Numbered from the stretch's first letter, positions 35,880 to 45,227 are shown. The stretch: DNA of 64,000 nucleotides from SAR324 cluster bacterium (GCA_015231825.1 JADGAV010000019.1:1-64000); one strand, 5' to 3'. The notes: a model not told the origin generated them from the sequence alone. A program made the numbers and translations.

Positions 35880-36884
35880 ATGAGTCACCATGTTGCGATT
35901 GCCGGTGCCACTGGAGCAGTGGGCCGTGAATTTTTGAAATTGATGGAAAATCGGAACTATCCTCTCAAAAGTTTAAAATTGTTGGCATCTTCCCGATCAG
36001 CCGGCAAGAAAATTTCCTTTATGGGAGAAGAACTCGTAGTAGAAGAGTTAACACCCCAATCTTTTAAAGGAATCGATATTGCGTTTTTTTCTGCAGGCGG
36101 CAGCAACAGTAAAAAATTCGCACCCAGCGCCGTCGATTCAGGCGCCCTGGTAATTGACAACAGCAGTGCATTCCGTATGGATGAAGAGGTACCTTTGGTC
36201 GTACCGGAAGTCAATCCAGAAGCAGCGAATCGGCATCAGGGCATAATTGCAAATCCAAATTGTTCGACTATTCAAATGGTCGTAGCACTCCAACCTTTGC
36301 ATAAAGCAGCAAAAATCAACCGCGTGGTGGTTTCAACCTACCAGGCAACATCTGGAGCCGGAGCCTCGGGAATGCAGGAGCTGCTCGATCAGGTAAAAGC
36401 CTATCACGAAAATCAACCACTCATCTCCAAGGTGTTTCAGAAACAAATTGCGTTCAATTTAATACCACAGATTGCGGACTTTCAGGAAAACGGGTACACC
36501 ACTGAAGAAATGAAAATGGTACTGGAAACTCAGAAAATCATGTCTGCTCCTGATATGAAAATCGCGGCTACCTGTGTCAGAGTACCCGTCTTGCGTTCCC
36601 ATTCAGAATCCATCAATATCGAGACTGAAACAAAGTTGAGCGTGGAGGAAGCAAGAAAACTTCTCTCTGAAGCACCGGGAATCATCGTCGAAGATACTCG
36701 TGAAGATGGCGGTTACCCGGTTCCCTGGGATGTTTCTGAAACCTATGACACATACGTGGGCCGCATCCGGGAAGACATTTCAACAACAAACGGGCTCGCC
36801 TTTTGGGTGGTAGCGGATCAATTGTATAAAGGTGCCGCCCTGAATGCATTGCAAATCAGTGAATGGCTCAATTCACACAGTTGA
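35880..36884 (+). CDS. asd: aspartate-semialdehyde dehydrogenase
   Basis: NADPH-dependent enzyme that reduces aspartyl phosphate to aspartate semialdehyde, the branch point to lysine, threonine and methionine. The 334-aa protein has AIAGATGAVGREFLKLME for NADP binding, NSSAFRMDEEVPLVVPEVN, catalytic Cys128 in ANPNCSTIQMV, STYQATSGAGASGM, and VRVPVLRSHSESINIET with the substrate Arg/His pair. It is divergent from tRNA-Ser across about 180 bases. With dapB at 21 kb it supplies diaminopimelate. Confidence 0.96.
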   Translation: MSHHVAIAGATGAVGREFLKLMENRNYPLKSLKLLASSRSAGKKISFMGEELVVEELTPQSFKGIDIAFFSAGGSNSKKFAPSAVDSGALVIDNSSAFRMDEEVPLVVPEVNPEAANRHQGIIANPNCSTIQMVVALQPLHKAAKINRVVVSTYQATSGAGASGMQELLDQVKAYHENQPLISKVFQKQIAFNLIPQIADFQENGYTTEEMKMVLETQKIMSAPDMKIAATCVRVPVLRSHSESINIETETKLSVEEARKLLSEAPGIIVEDTREDGGYPVPWDVSETYDTYVGRIREDISTTNGLAFWVVADQLYKGAALNALQISEWLNSHS

Positions 36885-37013
36885 CTTCAACTGCCGGAAA
36901 CGATATTGAGTCTGAAGGAAAAACGCACATGTTGAAGGTTCCATTGAGCTGATAGGTCGTCTTCTGAGACATCAACTCCCATTTGTGACACTTAAATTAA
37001 GGAGATCAACCCA

Positions 37014-39050
37014 ATGAGTGAAAAAGATAAAGACGAAGTGAGCGAAGCGCAAATTGCCGTTCACTGGCAAGAAGAAAATTATTATCATCCTTCCCCTCAG
37101 TTTTCTGCTCAGGCAAATATGACTGATCCAAGCATTTTTGAACGTTTCAGTTTGGAAAATTTTCCTGAATGCTTCAAAGAATATGCCGATCTTCTCACTT
37201 GGGATCAATATTGGCACACGACTCTGGACACGAGCGATGCACCCTGTTGGAAGTGGTTTGTTGGTGGAAAAATCAATGCGAGTTACAATTGTGTCGACCG
37301 GCATCTGAAGCAACACAAAAACAAAGCTGCGATCATCTATGTTCCAGAACCCATGGACGAACCGCATGTCACATTGACTTATCAGGCTCTCTACGTCAGG
37401 GTCAATGAGATGGCCGCTCTCCTAAGAGATTTTGCTGGTCTAAAAGCGGGTGATCGAGTCACTCTGCATTTGCCAATGACTCCAGATCTTCCGGTGACAA
37501 TGCTTGCTTGTGCACGCCTGGGAGTGATTCATTCGGAAGTGTTCGCAGGATTCAGTGGAAAAGCCTGCGGCGAACGCGCTGCAGATTCAGGCAGCAATAT
37601 TCTGATCACGATTGACAGTTACTATCGAGGCGGTCATCTTCTCGATCATCAGGAAAAGCTGGCTGATTCGATTAAAGCCTCAGAGGCAAATGGCCAAAAA
37701 ATCGACAAAGTTCTCGTATTCAGGCGTTATCCAGGAAAACATTCCTCAAAAATACCGATGCTTGAGGGACGGGACTACTTCATCGATGAACTTCTGAAAG
37801 ACTATCAGGGCAAGCGAGTTGATCCAGTTTCCCTTCCTGCCGAAGCACCTCTTTTCATGATGTACACCAGCGGCACAACCGGCAAACCGAAAGGTTGCCT
37901 TCATGGAATTGGTGGATACCTTTCTTACGCCACAGCTACATCAAAATATGTTCAGGATATTCATCCGGAAGATGTTTACTGGTGCATGGCCGATATTGGA
38001 TGGATTACTGGACATTCCTATATCGTATACGGTCCTCTGGCACTTGCTGCATCCAGTGTGATGTATGAAGGAGTTCCAAATTATCCAGATGCCGGACGTC
38101 CCTGGAAGATTGCAGAGGAATTGGATGTAAACATTTTTCATACCGCGCCTACAACGGTGCGAATGCTGAGAAAAGCGGGACCGGACGAACCTAAGAAATA
38201 CAACTATCATTTTAAACACATGACAACAGTCGGGGAACCTATCGAACCTCAAGTCTGGAAATGGTATCATGAAGTTGTCGGCAAGGGTGAAGCCGTGATT
38301 GTGGATACCTATTGGCAAACCGAAACCGGAGGATTTCTCTGCAGCACCCTGCCCGGATTTCAAGCCATGAAACCCGGAAGTGCCGGCCCGGGCATGCCAG
38401 GAATTCATCCTGTTATCTTTGACGAAAATGGGAATGAAGTGGAACAGGGTTCTGGAATCGCAGGAAATTTATGTATAAAAAATCCCTGGCCCGGTGTGTT
38501 TCAGACTATCTGGGGAGATCGTGATCGCTATGTAGAAAACTACTTTGGCAAATATTGCAAAAATCGGGACAGCAAAGATTGGCGGGACTGGCCATATTTC
38601 ACAGGAGATGCGGGCATGCAGGCTGAAGATGGATACTACCGTGTCCTGGGGCGGGTGGACGATGTGATCAACGTTGCCGGACACCGTCTGGGAACCAAGG
38701 AATTGGAATCCGCGTGCATGGTTGTCGATGCTGTTGCCGAAGCATCCGTAGTTCCAATATCGGATGAATTGAAAGGAACAGTTCCAGTTATTTATATTTC
38801 ATTGAAACCAAATTTCCAGGCCAGCACAGAAATTGAACAAGCGATTATTCGTGCTATCGAAAGCGAAATCGGAAAAATCGCGAGACCCCGGCATGTCTAC
38901 ATTGTTCCGGACATGCCCAAGACTCGTTCAGGAAAAATTATGCGTCGCGTGCTCGGATCGATTTCCAATAGAGCCGACGTGGGAGATATTACCACGCTTG
39001 CTAATCCAGAGGTGGTTGAAGAAATCCGAAAGATGGTGCAAGAAGATTAA
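37014..39050 (+). CDS. acs: acetyl-CoA synthetase
   Basis: ATP- and CoA-dependent acetate-activating enzyme, 678 aa, slightly longer than E. coli Acs. The ANL-family motifs are present: MMYTSGTTGKPKGCLHG (phosphate loop), DTYWQTETGG (A5), YFTGDAGMQAEDGYY with GRVDDVINVAGHR (hinge and A8), and KTRSGKIMRR near the end with the lysine that is usually controlled by acetylation. W414-type pocket residues lie in the DTYWQTE region, supporting acetate over longer acids. A TAAGGAG site precedes the ATG. Confidence 0.95.
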   Translation: MSEKDKDEVSEAQIAVHWQEENYYHPSPQFSAQANMTDPSIFERFSLENFPECFKEYADLLTWDQYWHTTLDTSDAPCWKWFVGGKINASYNCVDRHLKQHKNKAAIIYVPEPMDEPHVTLTYQALYVRVNEMAALLRDFAGLKAGDRVTLHLPMTPDLPVTMLACARLGVIHSEVFAGFSGKACGERAADSGSNILITIDSYYRGGHLLDHQEKLADSIKASEANGQKIDKVLVFRRYPGKHSSKIPMLEGRDYFIDELLKDYQGKRVDPVSLPAEAPLFMMYTSGTTGKPKGCLHGIGGYLSYATATSKYVQDIHPEDVYWCMADIGWITGHSYIVYGPLALAASSVMYEGVPNYPDAGRPWKIAEELDVNIFHTAPTTVRMLRKAGPDEPKKYNYHFKHMTTVGEPIEPQVWKWYHEVVGKGEAVIVDTYWQTETGGFLCSTLPGFQAMKPGSAGPGMPGIHPVIFDENGNEVEQGSGIAGNLCIKNPWPGVFQTIWGDRDRYVENYFGKYCKNRDSKDWRDWPYFTGDAGMQAEDGYYRVLGRVDDVINVAGHRLGTKELESACMVVDAVAEASVVPISDELKGTVPVIYISLKPNFQASTEIEQAIIRAIESEIGKIARPRHVYIVPDMPKTRSGKIMRRVLGSISNRADVGDITTLANPEVVEEIRKMVQED

Positions 39051-39066
39051 AAATCATTCCACTCAG

Positions 39067-39100
39067 TGTGTGGAGACACTCGTCCGTGTGTTTCCACACG
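39067..39100. terminator. 12-bp hairpin between convergent acs and ABC permease gene
   Basis: GTGTGGAGACAC (39068-39079) and GTGTTTCCACAC (39088-39099) pair along all 12 bases with one G-U, with an 8-base loop. It sits between the stop of acs (+) and the stop of the fused permease gene (-). There is no strong U tract directly after it on the plus strand; on the minus strand TTTTTA follows some 12 bases away. It may act as a weak bidirectional terminator or as 3'-end protection. Confidence 0.55.
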
Positions 39101-39184
39101 AAATTCCAAAAAATTTCTTGTCTCTGCAAAAATCTTAAAGCTTCCCCCCTTTTTATAACCCCGCGAAATTCACTTCGATTTGCT

Positions 39185-40675
39185 TCATGACGATGTTGCC
39201 AGTTTCGACGAAATTTTTAATCGCCTGCGTACTATTTGAGAGGTGGAATCGATCCCCATATTGAGCATGGCCGTGATTACTATAAGAAGAATCGCTTTAT
39301 CCATTTTATCATCTGACATTGCACTGTCGATGTAGAACCCCAAGGTATAAAGTCCAAGTATTCCCAGAATCGCAGATTCGCGCATCATCACTTCCCATCG
39401 ATAAAATAGAAACGCAAGAAATTGTCCATAAACTCTCGGAAGAATTTCAAAAAAATACAAATTTACTTTTTTCCGGGGAGCGTCAACCTTCAATCTTACC
39501 AGATCCGCATTCTGTCCGCTCAAATGACTGATAATTGCACCGTTATGGAGACCAATGGCTAAAATCGCTGGCAGCATCGAGGGTCCCCACAACTGAAGAA
39601 ATATATAGGCCAAAATATATTCGGGGGTCGTGCGTATCACGATCAGCAGGTAGGACGAAATGCGTCTCGGCCATCGCTCTTGAAAATGTCTGCTGACTAA
39701 AGGAAAAACCATCAAAGTCAGAACACCTGTCCCTACCAAAACGATTTGAGTTAAAATCAGAGTATTCCAAAGTCCCGGAAACCCTTCTTCCATCATAACT
39801 GTTTCAATCCAGGCCCAAACCTGCCCTGGTGCAAACTCCAAACTGTAGGAACCATCCGAAACACCGGCCCTCCTCATCGGCCAAGGAAGAATTTCATAGG
39901 TGAAGAATCGAATAATATTATTCCAGGAAAAAGTAATTTCTTTGGAAATTACAATAAAAGATAAAACGACGTAAAACAAAACCGCTTTCTCTTTGACCCA
40001 GTATTTTAGCGAGGCGATCAGCAGATAAAAACAAAACAAAATCGCAGCTGCCTGGGAATAGGTTCCTTCTCGAAACGCTGTTTCCAAATGAAATCCTAAG
40101 GTGGGCAGACCAATAAAACCCAGAATCGCACTGGAACGCAGCCCGCATTCAAGTCGATAAGAAGAATAGTGTTTGAGATCAGCATAAATTACCGGGAAAA
40201 CACCAAAGAAAAATTTGCTGATCGGGTGAGAATGGGGAGGCAATCCTTTCAGTGGAAGCTGATCCGATTCCTGGCGAATTTCAGCAAAAACTTTAGCAAA
40301 AATACCGGCATAGGGAATGGCAATTGCCAAAATTCCGCACGTAGAATTCAAACCCACCACAGGCAGAAATATAATCGCCCAAAATATCTCATGAATGGCA
40401 CGAATGAAAGCACAGAACAAACGTACCGGTCTGAATTCAAAACAAAACGCGAGAATTGATCCGGATAAAATGGCAAGGAAAATGCCACAAAACGCGAATG
40501 TGATCGTATTCAAAAAAGCGACTTTAATTTCGTAGACTGCGAGGAAATCTGGAGTGAGAACCCCTTGCGCCATCCGCCGCAATTCCTGCCAGGGATTTAA
40601 TGTCAAGATCTCGAAATCGGCAAAAAAAAGGCAAAGAATAGCAGTTCCAGCAAACAAAAGACTGGTTCGTGTCAT
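39185..40675 (-). CDS. PhnE-type ABC transporter permease, fused double domain
   Basis: Inner-membrane permease of 496 aa made of two PhnE-like halves. Each half has the BPD_transp_1 loop and its family-specific end: SSAILGFIGLPTLGFHLETAF near residue 180 in the first, ESAILGILGLYTLGFYIDSAM near 435 in the second. About twelve hydrophobic segments are seen. Relatives are usually one domain acting as a dimer, so the fusion would give the complete pore in one chain. Its ATG overlaps the ATPase gene stop by 4 bases. Imported ligands of this family are oxyanions such as phosphonate, phosphite or selenate. Confidence 0.88.
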   Translation of the reverse strand: MTRTSLLFAGTAILCLFFADFEILTLNPWQELRRMAQGVLTPDFLAVYEIKVAFLNTITFAFCGIFLAILSGSILAFCFEFRPVRLFCAFIRAIHEIFWAIIFLPVVGLNSTCGILAIAIPYAGIFAKVFAEIRQESDQLPLKGLPPHSHPISKFFFGVFPVIYADLKHYSSYRLECGLRSSAILGFIGLPTLGFHLETAFREGTYSQAAAILFCFYLLIASLKYWVKEKAVLFYVVLSFIVISKEITFSWNNIIRFFTYEILPWPMRRAGVSDGSYSLEFAPGQVWAWIETVMMEEGFPGLWNTLILTQIVLVGTGVLTLMVFPLVSRHFQERWPRRISSYLLIVIRTTPEYILAYIFLQLWGPSMLPAILAIGLHNGAIISHLSGQNADLVRLKVDAPRKKVNLYFFEILPRVYGQFLAFLFYRWEVMMRESAILGILGLYTLGFYIDSAMSDDKMDKAILLIVITAMLNMGIDSTSQIVRRRLKISSKLATSS

Positions 40676-41322
40676 GATTGATATAGCCGGGAGAGGAGCG
40701 AGTCACTGACTTTCGAAACGGGCAGGTCGAAAACGATATGTCCAAAATGCAATCCGACAATTCTTTCTGCAAATTCTAAGGCTAAATCCACCGCATGCAG
40801 CGAAAGAATGACGGTTTTTTTTCTCTGGGTAATCAATTCCAAAATAGCCCCGGCCTGATGGGGATCAATCGAAGAGACTGGTTCATCCGCAAAAATAATA
40901 TTGCTTTTTCTGAATATAGCCCGAGCAATCGCCGTGCGCTGCTGCTGCCCTCCTGAAAGTGTTCCAACGCGTTTATTCAGAAAGACTTCCATTCCCAAGG
41001 CTTCCAGAATCGGTACAATCTGTTCGACCTCTTTTTGCTGTGGTTTGAGCAAATTCAAGAGATTGTAGGCAGTTTTGTGATTGTCCAACCGTCCGATATA
41101 AACATTATGAAAGACTGATAATTGGGGCACCAATGCATAATTTTGATGAACAAATGCCGAATAGTTCTTTTCTAGCTCATACAAGGTATAAAGCAATGTT
41201 GTTTTTCCAGACCCGCTGGGTCCAATCAAAGCAACTTTTTCACCTTCTTCAATCCGGATCGAAATATCTTTCAAAGCCAGTGCATCTTTGTAAGACACAC
41301 TGACATTATCAAGTTCAAACAT
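40672..41322 (-). CDS. PhnC-type ABC transporter ATP-binding protein
   Basis: Cytosolic ATPase subunit of 216 aa, short for a PhnC (about 250-260). Walker A is GPSGSGKTT at 34-42, the signature is LSGGQQQRTAIARAIF, Walker B is NIIFADEPVSSIDP, and the switch His is in VILSLHAVDLALEFAE. It starts 3 bases after the binding-protein gene and overlaps the permease gene, so the order is binding protein, ATPase, permease in one operon. The ligand cannot be read from this subunit. Confidence 0.9.
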   Translation of the reverse strand: MFELDNVSVSYKDALALKDISIRIEEGEKVALIGPSGSGKTTLLYTLYELEKNYSAFVHQNYALVPQLSVFHNVYIGRLDNHKTAYNLLNLLKPQQKEVEQIVPILEALGMEVFLNKRVGTLSGGQQQRTAIARAIFRKSNIIFADEPVSSIDPHQAGAILELITQRKKTVILSLHAVDLALEFAERIVGLHFGHIVFDLPVSKVSDSLLSRLYQS

Positions 41323-41325
41323 TCA

Positions 41326-42183
41326 CTATTTTTCTATAATCCCGACATCCACTGCCGTTTTTAAGATGGGCTCGTACATGGAATTATCAGCTTTAATAAA
41401 ACGTTTTCTGGGGAAAGAATTGAGGAGCTCCGAATCATTCATCTGCGTCAACGCGTTTTGTAGTTTTGAGATAAATCCCTTTCCAAATTTTTGATCCGCA
41501 TCCCCTCGAACCGTCCAATTATAATCGACATAGGTGGGGGTTTTCCAAATCACATGAATTTTTTTAGTATCAATTTTCCCTTCACTCAGTTCTCGTTCCC
41601 AAACCTTATAATTAAGGGCGCCAACTTGATAACTTCCTGCTTGAACCAAAGCAATTGTTTTCGAATGGTCGCCACTGAACCCTACCCGTTTGAAAACGTC
41701 CCGAGGCGATTTTTTAAAGTGCTGTCGAACAAAAAACTCAGGCATCAGACGTCCAGATGTTGAACCTTTCGAACCAAATGTAAAAGTCTTTCCCGCTATG
41801 CCCTCAGGAAACGTATCGGATGCTTGCAGACCCGTACTTGCGTGAGCAATGAAGTATGTTACAAATTTTTGATCTTCCTCTCCCTGAGCAATTGCCTGAG
41901 ATCCAGGTACGCCACGTCGAGCCTGAACTCCGGAAAGGCCACCAAACCATGCCAATTGTACTTGGTCATTTTTAAAAGCGTTGACAGAAGCACTGTAAGA
42001 TTTTACAGGAATATATTTAACCGATACCCCCAATTGATTCGAAAGGTAATTGGCCACTTTTCCAAATCGCTGCTGCAGCCTTGATGTATCTTGATCGGGA
42101 ATTGCAGTAAAGCTTAAGGTCTGAGCAAAAGCAAAAAAACTGAAAGACAAAAAAGACAACCAGAAAAATGCGAAAGTTTTCAT
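41326..42183 (-). CDS. PhnD-like periplasmic binding protein, 'putative selenate' type
   Basis: Exported solute-binding protein, 285 aa, with signal FFWLSFLSFSFFAFAQT. The fold is Phosphonate-bd type: FTAIPDQDTSRLQQRFG, YIPVKSYSASVNAFK, QLAWFGGLSGVQARRGV, FGSKGSTSGRLMPE and YVDYNWTVRGD. From memory, this set (SAIPD, LAWFGG, SESSTSGHLMP, DYNWTV) is closest to proteins annotated as 'putative selenate ABC transporter substrate-binding protein', not to classical PhnD for aminoethylphosphonate. The ligand is thus uncertain. Start has GAGGAG. No selD, selU or phosphonate-breakdown gene is nearby. Confidence 0.82.
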   Translation of the reverse strand: MKTFAFFWLSFLSFSFFAFAQTLSFTAIPDQDTSRLQQRFGKVANYLSNQLGVSVKYIPVKSYSASVNAFKNDQVQLAWFGGLSGVQARRGVPGSQAIAQGEEDQKFVTYFIAHASTGLQASDTFPEGIAGKTFTFGSKGSTSGRLMPEFFVRQHFKKSPRDVFKRVGFSGDHSKTIALVQAGSYQVGALNYKVWERELSEGKIDTKKIHVIWKTPTYVDYNWTVRGDADQKFGKGFISKLQNALTQMNDSELLNSFPRKRFIKADNSMYEPILKTAVDVGIIEK

Positions 42184-42537
42184 ATTTTCTCCTCAAAATT
42201 ATTAGAATAAATGAGCAATTTATCATCTGCAGTTTTAAAAAACTGCCTTTATAATAAAGCGATTTTGTTACTTGAGAACAAGGGAAAAAAGGAATTGAAG
42301 GGAAATTTGAAATATTAGGAACGATAGAACATAGGATTCAAGAGGTTATCAGCATAAAGCAATGAGAAAAAATAACAATCCAAATGGAAAACGGAACCCA
42401 ATTTAGAGTCTCAAACCGTTTTAAACGATTCATTAAAGTCTAAAGCTTCGTGCAAAGCCCTCGTTTTTGATATTGAACTTTGCATAGAGAGCTCTTAAAA
42501 TACGCAGGATTGATCCCCTCATTTTAAAAGAAACTGC
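42184..42537 (+). other. intergenic region, divergent
   Basis: About 350 AT-rich bases between the divergent ABC-importer operon and the small gene at 42538. It must hold the operon promoter on the minus strand. I see no ORF of note, clear hairpin or known riboswitch element. Confidence 0.5.
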
Positions 42538-42903
42538 ATGACTACTTCGTTACTCCAGCAACGTGTTTTACAATTTCTGGTCCATTCATTTTTGTATTAT
42601 CAGTTAGGAGAATCTTTAATATCGGATCAAAAATACGATAGTCTCTGCGGTGAACTGAACTCCATGATGCAAAATTCATCAAAATCAACAGTACCATACA
42701 TAGAATTAGTCGAGCAACTGGGAGCAGAAGCATCTGGATTTACCATCAGAAAATACCCTCCTTCTATCATCAGCACTGCCCTGCATTTGATCTATCAAGA
42801 AAACTATGCCAAGCGGATCACATTTTCCGACTTTGCCGCCCGGCACGGCTACCGACTAGAACTCTATTCAGTCACCCCAACTGACAATCCTGTATCCTCT
42901 TAA
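42538..42903 (+). CDS. small protein with NAD-ligase Ia-like N-terminus
   Basis: A 121-aa cytosolic protein. The segment FLYYQLGESLISDQKYDSLC resembles the Ia domain of NAD-dependent DNA ligases (typical H-x-Y-Y-x-x-D-x-P-x-I-S-D-x-x-Y-D-x-L), which binds the nicotinamide part of NAD. The rest, including the segment YPPSIISTALHLIYQ, is unlike ligase, and there is no adenylation domain or KxDG lysine. Similar short 'LigA-related' proteins occur in phages, from memory. It stands alone between two gene-poor gaps. Function unknown. Confidence 0.6.
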   Translation: MTTSLLQQRVLQFLVHSFLYYQLGESLISDQKYDSLCGELNSMMQNSSKSTVPYIELVEQLGAEASGFTIRKYPPSIISTALHLIYQENYAKRITFSDFAARHGYRLELYSVTPTDNPVSS

Positions 42904-43221
42904 AAATTTTAATTGTCTCCCGAAAAATAATGCTCATTCATGTAAAGAGGCTGAACAGAGAGCAGGAATTAACTTGAGATTTTTGCGGAAAAAAACGCAT
43001 ATATCTTAGTTATTTAATTCGATATTTCCAATTCATTCATATCGTTGAGTGACCAAGACTCATCATTCTGTAGATTCAACCTGGAGACCTGGCAATATAT
43101 TTAGCCTGGCAGCGAGCAAAAACCGGTAGATCCCGGCATTCCGGAATCGGTTAAAAACACTTTATTTTTTTCCACGAAAGCAGACAGTTTTTGATTTACA
43201 AGATTTAGAAAAGGGTAATTT
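42904..43221 (+). other. intergenic region upstream of mtnP
   Basis: About 318 bases. The last 120 hold a GC-richer stretch (43097-43155) with short inverted segments such as ACCG/CGGT around CCCGG-cattCCGG, then an A/T run before mtnP. It could be a hairpin in the mtnP leader or a terminator of the upstream gene. No known SAM-type riboswitch could be matched. Confidence 0.4.
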
Positions 43222-44079
43222 ATGAAAGTTGGTGTTATTGGAGGCAGTGGGCTATATAATTTACCAGGCATCACGAACGTTAATGAAGAAAAAATCACCA
43301 CTCCTTTTGGAGAGGCATCCGACCTTTTTATCAGCGGCACTCTTCACGATATTCCTGTCGTATTTTTACCGCGTCACGGAAAAGGACACCGAATTACCCC
43401 GACCGAAATTCCGTTTCGTGCCAACATTTGGGGAATGAAAAAACTGGGGGTGACCCACCTGATATCGGTCAGTGCCGTCGGAAGTCTAAAAGAGGAAATA
43501 GTCCCGGGACATATTGTTCTGCCGGATCAGTTTATTGATCGAACCCGACAACGTGTCTCCACTTTTTTTGGAAATGGAATTGTAGGTCATGTTCAATTTG
43601 GTGATCCGGTTTGTCAAAATTTATTGAAATATGTTGCAAAAGCGTCCAAAACGGTCGGCGCCTCGTTTCACCAAGGAGGAACCTACATCTGCATGGAGGG
43701 GCCTGCTTTTTCGACACGTGCTGAATCAAACTTATACCGTTCCTGGGGAGCATCCGTGATTGGTATGACCAACATCCAGGAAGCAAAACTGGCAAGAGAA
43801 GCAGAGATGTGCTTCTCCACCATCGCCCTGGCCACTGACTATGACTGCTGGCATCAATCAGAGGAAGAAGTGACGGTAGATCAGATCCTGCAAGTCATGC
43901 ATAATAATATAGAAACATCCAAAAAAATTCTTTCGGAAACGTTAAAAATATTACCTGCTGAACGTCCATGTTCATGCGGTTCTGCACTAAAATACGGGAT
44001 TGTTACTTCAGCAGAGATGATTCCCGAAAAAGTGCTTTCCGATCTGGAAATAATTGTTGGAAAATATTTATCAAAATAA
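43222..44079 (+). CDS. mtnP: S-methyl-5'-thioadenosine phosphorylase
   Basis: Cleaves methylthioadenosine with phosphate to adenine and methylthioribose-1-phosphate in methionine salvage. The 285-aa length is typical. Motifs are VGVIGGSGLYNLPG, LPRHGKGHRITPTEIPFRAN, SVSAVGSLKEEIVPGHIVLP, GGTYICMEGPAFSTRAES and GMTNIQEAKLAREAEMCF, with TDYDCW for the adenine pocket. The M-T-N-x-x-E pattern and D-Y-D fit MtnP over purine nucleoside phosphorylase. Other mtn genes are absent from the window. The ATG follows a weak AAAAGGG site. Confidence 0.93.
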   Translation: MKVGVIGGSGLYNLPGITNVNEEKITTPFGEASDLFISGTLHDIPVVFLPRHGKGHRITPTEIPFRANIWGMKKLGVTHLISVSAVGSLKEEIVPGHIVLPDQFIDRTRQRVSTFFGNGIVGHVQFGDPVCQNLLKYVAKASKTVGASFHQGGTYICMEGPAFSTRAESNLYRSWGASVIGMTNIQEAKLAREAEMCFSTIALATDYDCWHQSEEEVTVDQILQVMHNNIETSKKILSETLKILPAERPCSCGSALKYGIVTSAEMIPEKVLSDLEIIVGKYLSK

Positions 44080-44168
44080 CCAATGAGTCCCTTTCTTTGA
44101 TCATACAAAGAAGAAAATTCAATAAAATTTAAACACCATCCAAGAAATCTATTTTTTTGGCGGAATCA

Positions 44169-45146
44169 ATGACCGAAACAACGGAAAAAGCTCAAACACC
44201 TTTAGAACATATTGGTCGTCAACTGAAAGAAGCACGCGAGAAAAAAAAATTTTCACTGGAACATGTTGCCAAAGTGACGCGCATTAACGTTGGGATTTTG
44301 AGAGATATCGAACAAGGTGACATGGAGCATAGTCCCGGTCCGGTTTTTTTACGAGGATTTATTAGAACCTATGGTGAATTCATGGGAATGGATGGGGAAA
44401 CGCTTCAGAAAGAAATTGTCGCAATTCCCGAATTACAGAAAACGGTTGACATCAGCAATTCGGCAATCATTCCTACCGAAATTGATCGTCCGATCTGGCA
44501 GGATCAAAAATATGTTTTCACTTTCCTGTTATTGATTTTACTGGGAACCGGATATTTCGCGTATGAGTATTTTAATCTGCGCTCGACTCAGTTTATTCAA
44601 GAACTGCAGACATCCAGCACGGACCAAGAAATTGAAGAACCGGAAACTACCTCGATTCAGAAAGAACCTAGCACGGCAAGCGAAGAACCAGCTGAGCAAA
44701 ATTCTCCAGAAAGTCTAGTGGAGAGCGACGCTGAAAACAAAATTAGTGAAGAAAGCGACAACGAAACTGAGGAACAGGAAATAACGCAAAGTACAGAAAC
44801 GCTACCAATTGTTTCTACGACCTATTTTTCGGTTTCGGCTGATCCGGTCAGCATAGAATCCGAACCTGCCGAATCTGTAATTGATCCTGATCTGCTGACC
44901 CTTTCAATCAAAACCACTCAGGCAGTTTGGCTCAACATTACGGTGGACGGAGAAGACCCCATTGAAATTTCGTTGGAATCTGGAGAAGAATACACTTTGG
45001 AAGCAAAAGAACGCTATGCTCTGACAGTTGGAAATACCAAGGGGGTCGAGGTGCTTTTGAATGGAAAACCACAACTTATCGACCAACAATTTGATTTGTT
45101 GGAAAACTGGATTTTGGACAGATCCTCTCTTGGAAACATGGAATAG
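44169..45146 (+). CDS. rodZ: RodZ-like transmembrane HTH protein
   Basis: Bitopic inner-membrane protein of about 325 aa. I start it at the ATG at 44169, which follows GGCGGA; a TTG at 44157 is less likely. Residues about 15-80 are an HTH_25 domain (GRQLKEAREKKKFSLEHVAK, then GPVFLRGFIRTYGEFMGMD), the part that in RodZ binds MreB. One membrane segment follows (FTFLLLILLGTGYFAY). A long Glu/Ser/Thr-rich periplasmic linker leads to a DUF4115 domain (TTQAVWLNITVDGEDPIEIS). Cell-shape control through the rod complex is the known family role. mreB is not in the window. Confidence 0.88.
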   Translation: MTETTEKAQTPLEHIGRQLKEAREKKKFSLEHVAKVTRINVGILRDIEQGDMEHSPGPVFLRGFIRTYGEFMGMDGETLQKEIVAIPELQKTVDISNSAIIPTEIDRPIWQDQKYVFTFLLLILLGTGYFAYEYFNLRSTQFIQELQTSSTDQEIEEPETTSIQKEPSTASEEPAEQNSPESLVESDAENKISEESDNETEEQEITQSTETLPIVSTTYFSVSADPVSIESEPAESVIDPDLLTLSIKTTQAVWLNITVDGEDPIEISLESGEEYTLEAKERYALTVGNTKGVEVLLNGKPQLIDQQFDLLENWILDRSSLGNME

Positions 45147-45227
45147 GGGGCAATGTTTCCTGCAAACCAATCAACCGTTTCAATCTTCATCTTTTCCCAT
45201 TAATCTTTAAACAAGTGTATTTTAAAA

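Noticed and set aside
39185..42183. Straight annotation as a phosphonate utilisation locus
   Set aside because: No phosphonate-cleaving gene is present and the binding protein resembles a different branch of the PhnD superfamily; kept as importer of unknown ligand.
43097..43165. Stretch GCCTGGCAGCGA followed by CCCGGCATTCCGGA, resembling parts of 5S rRNA
   Set aside because: Only scattered short matches; the 3' half and closing stem of 5S rRNA are absent and no 16S or 23S sequence is near. Chance or a leader hairpin is more likely.
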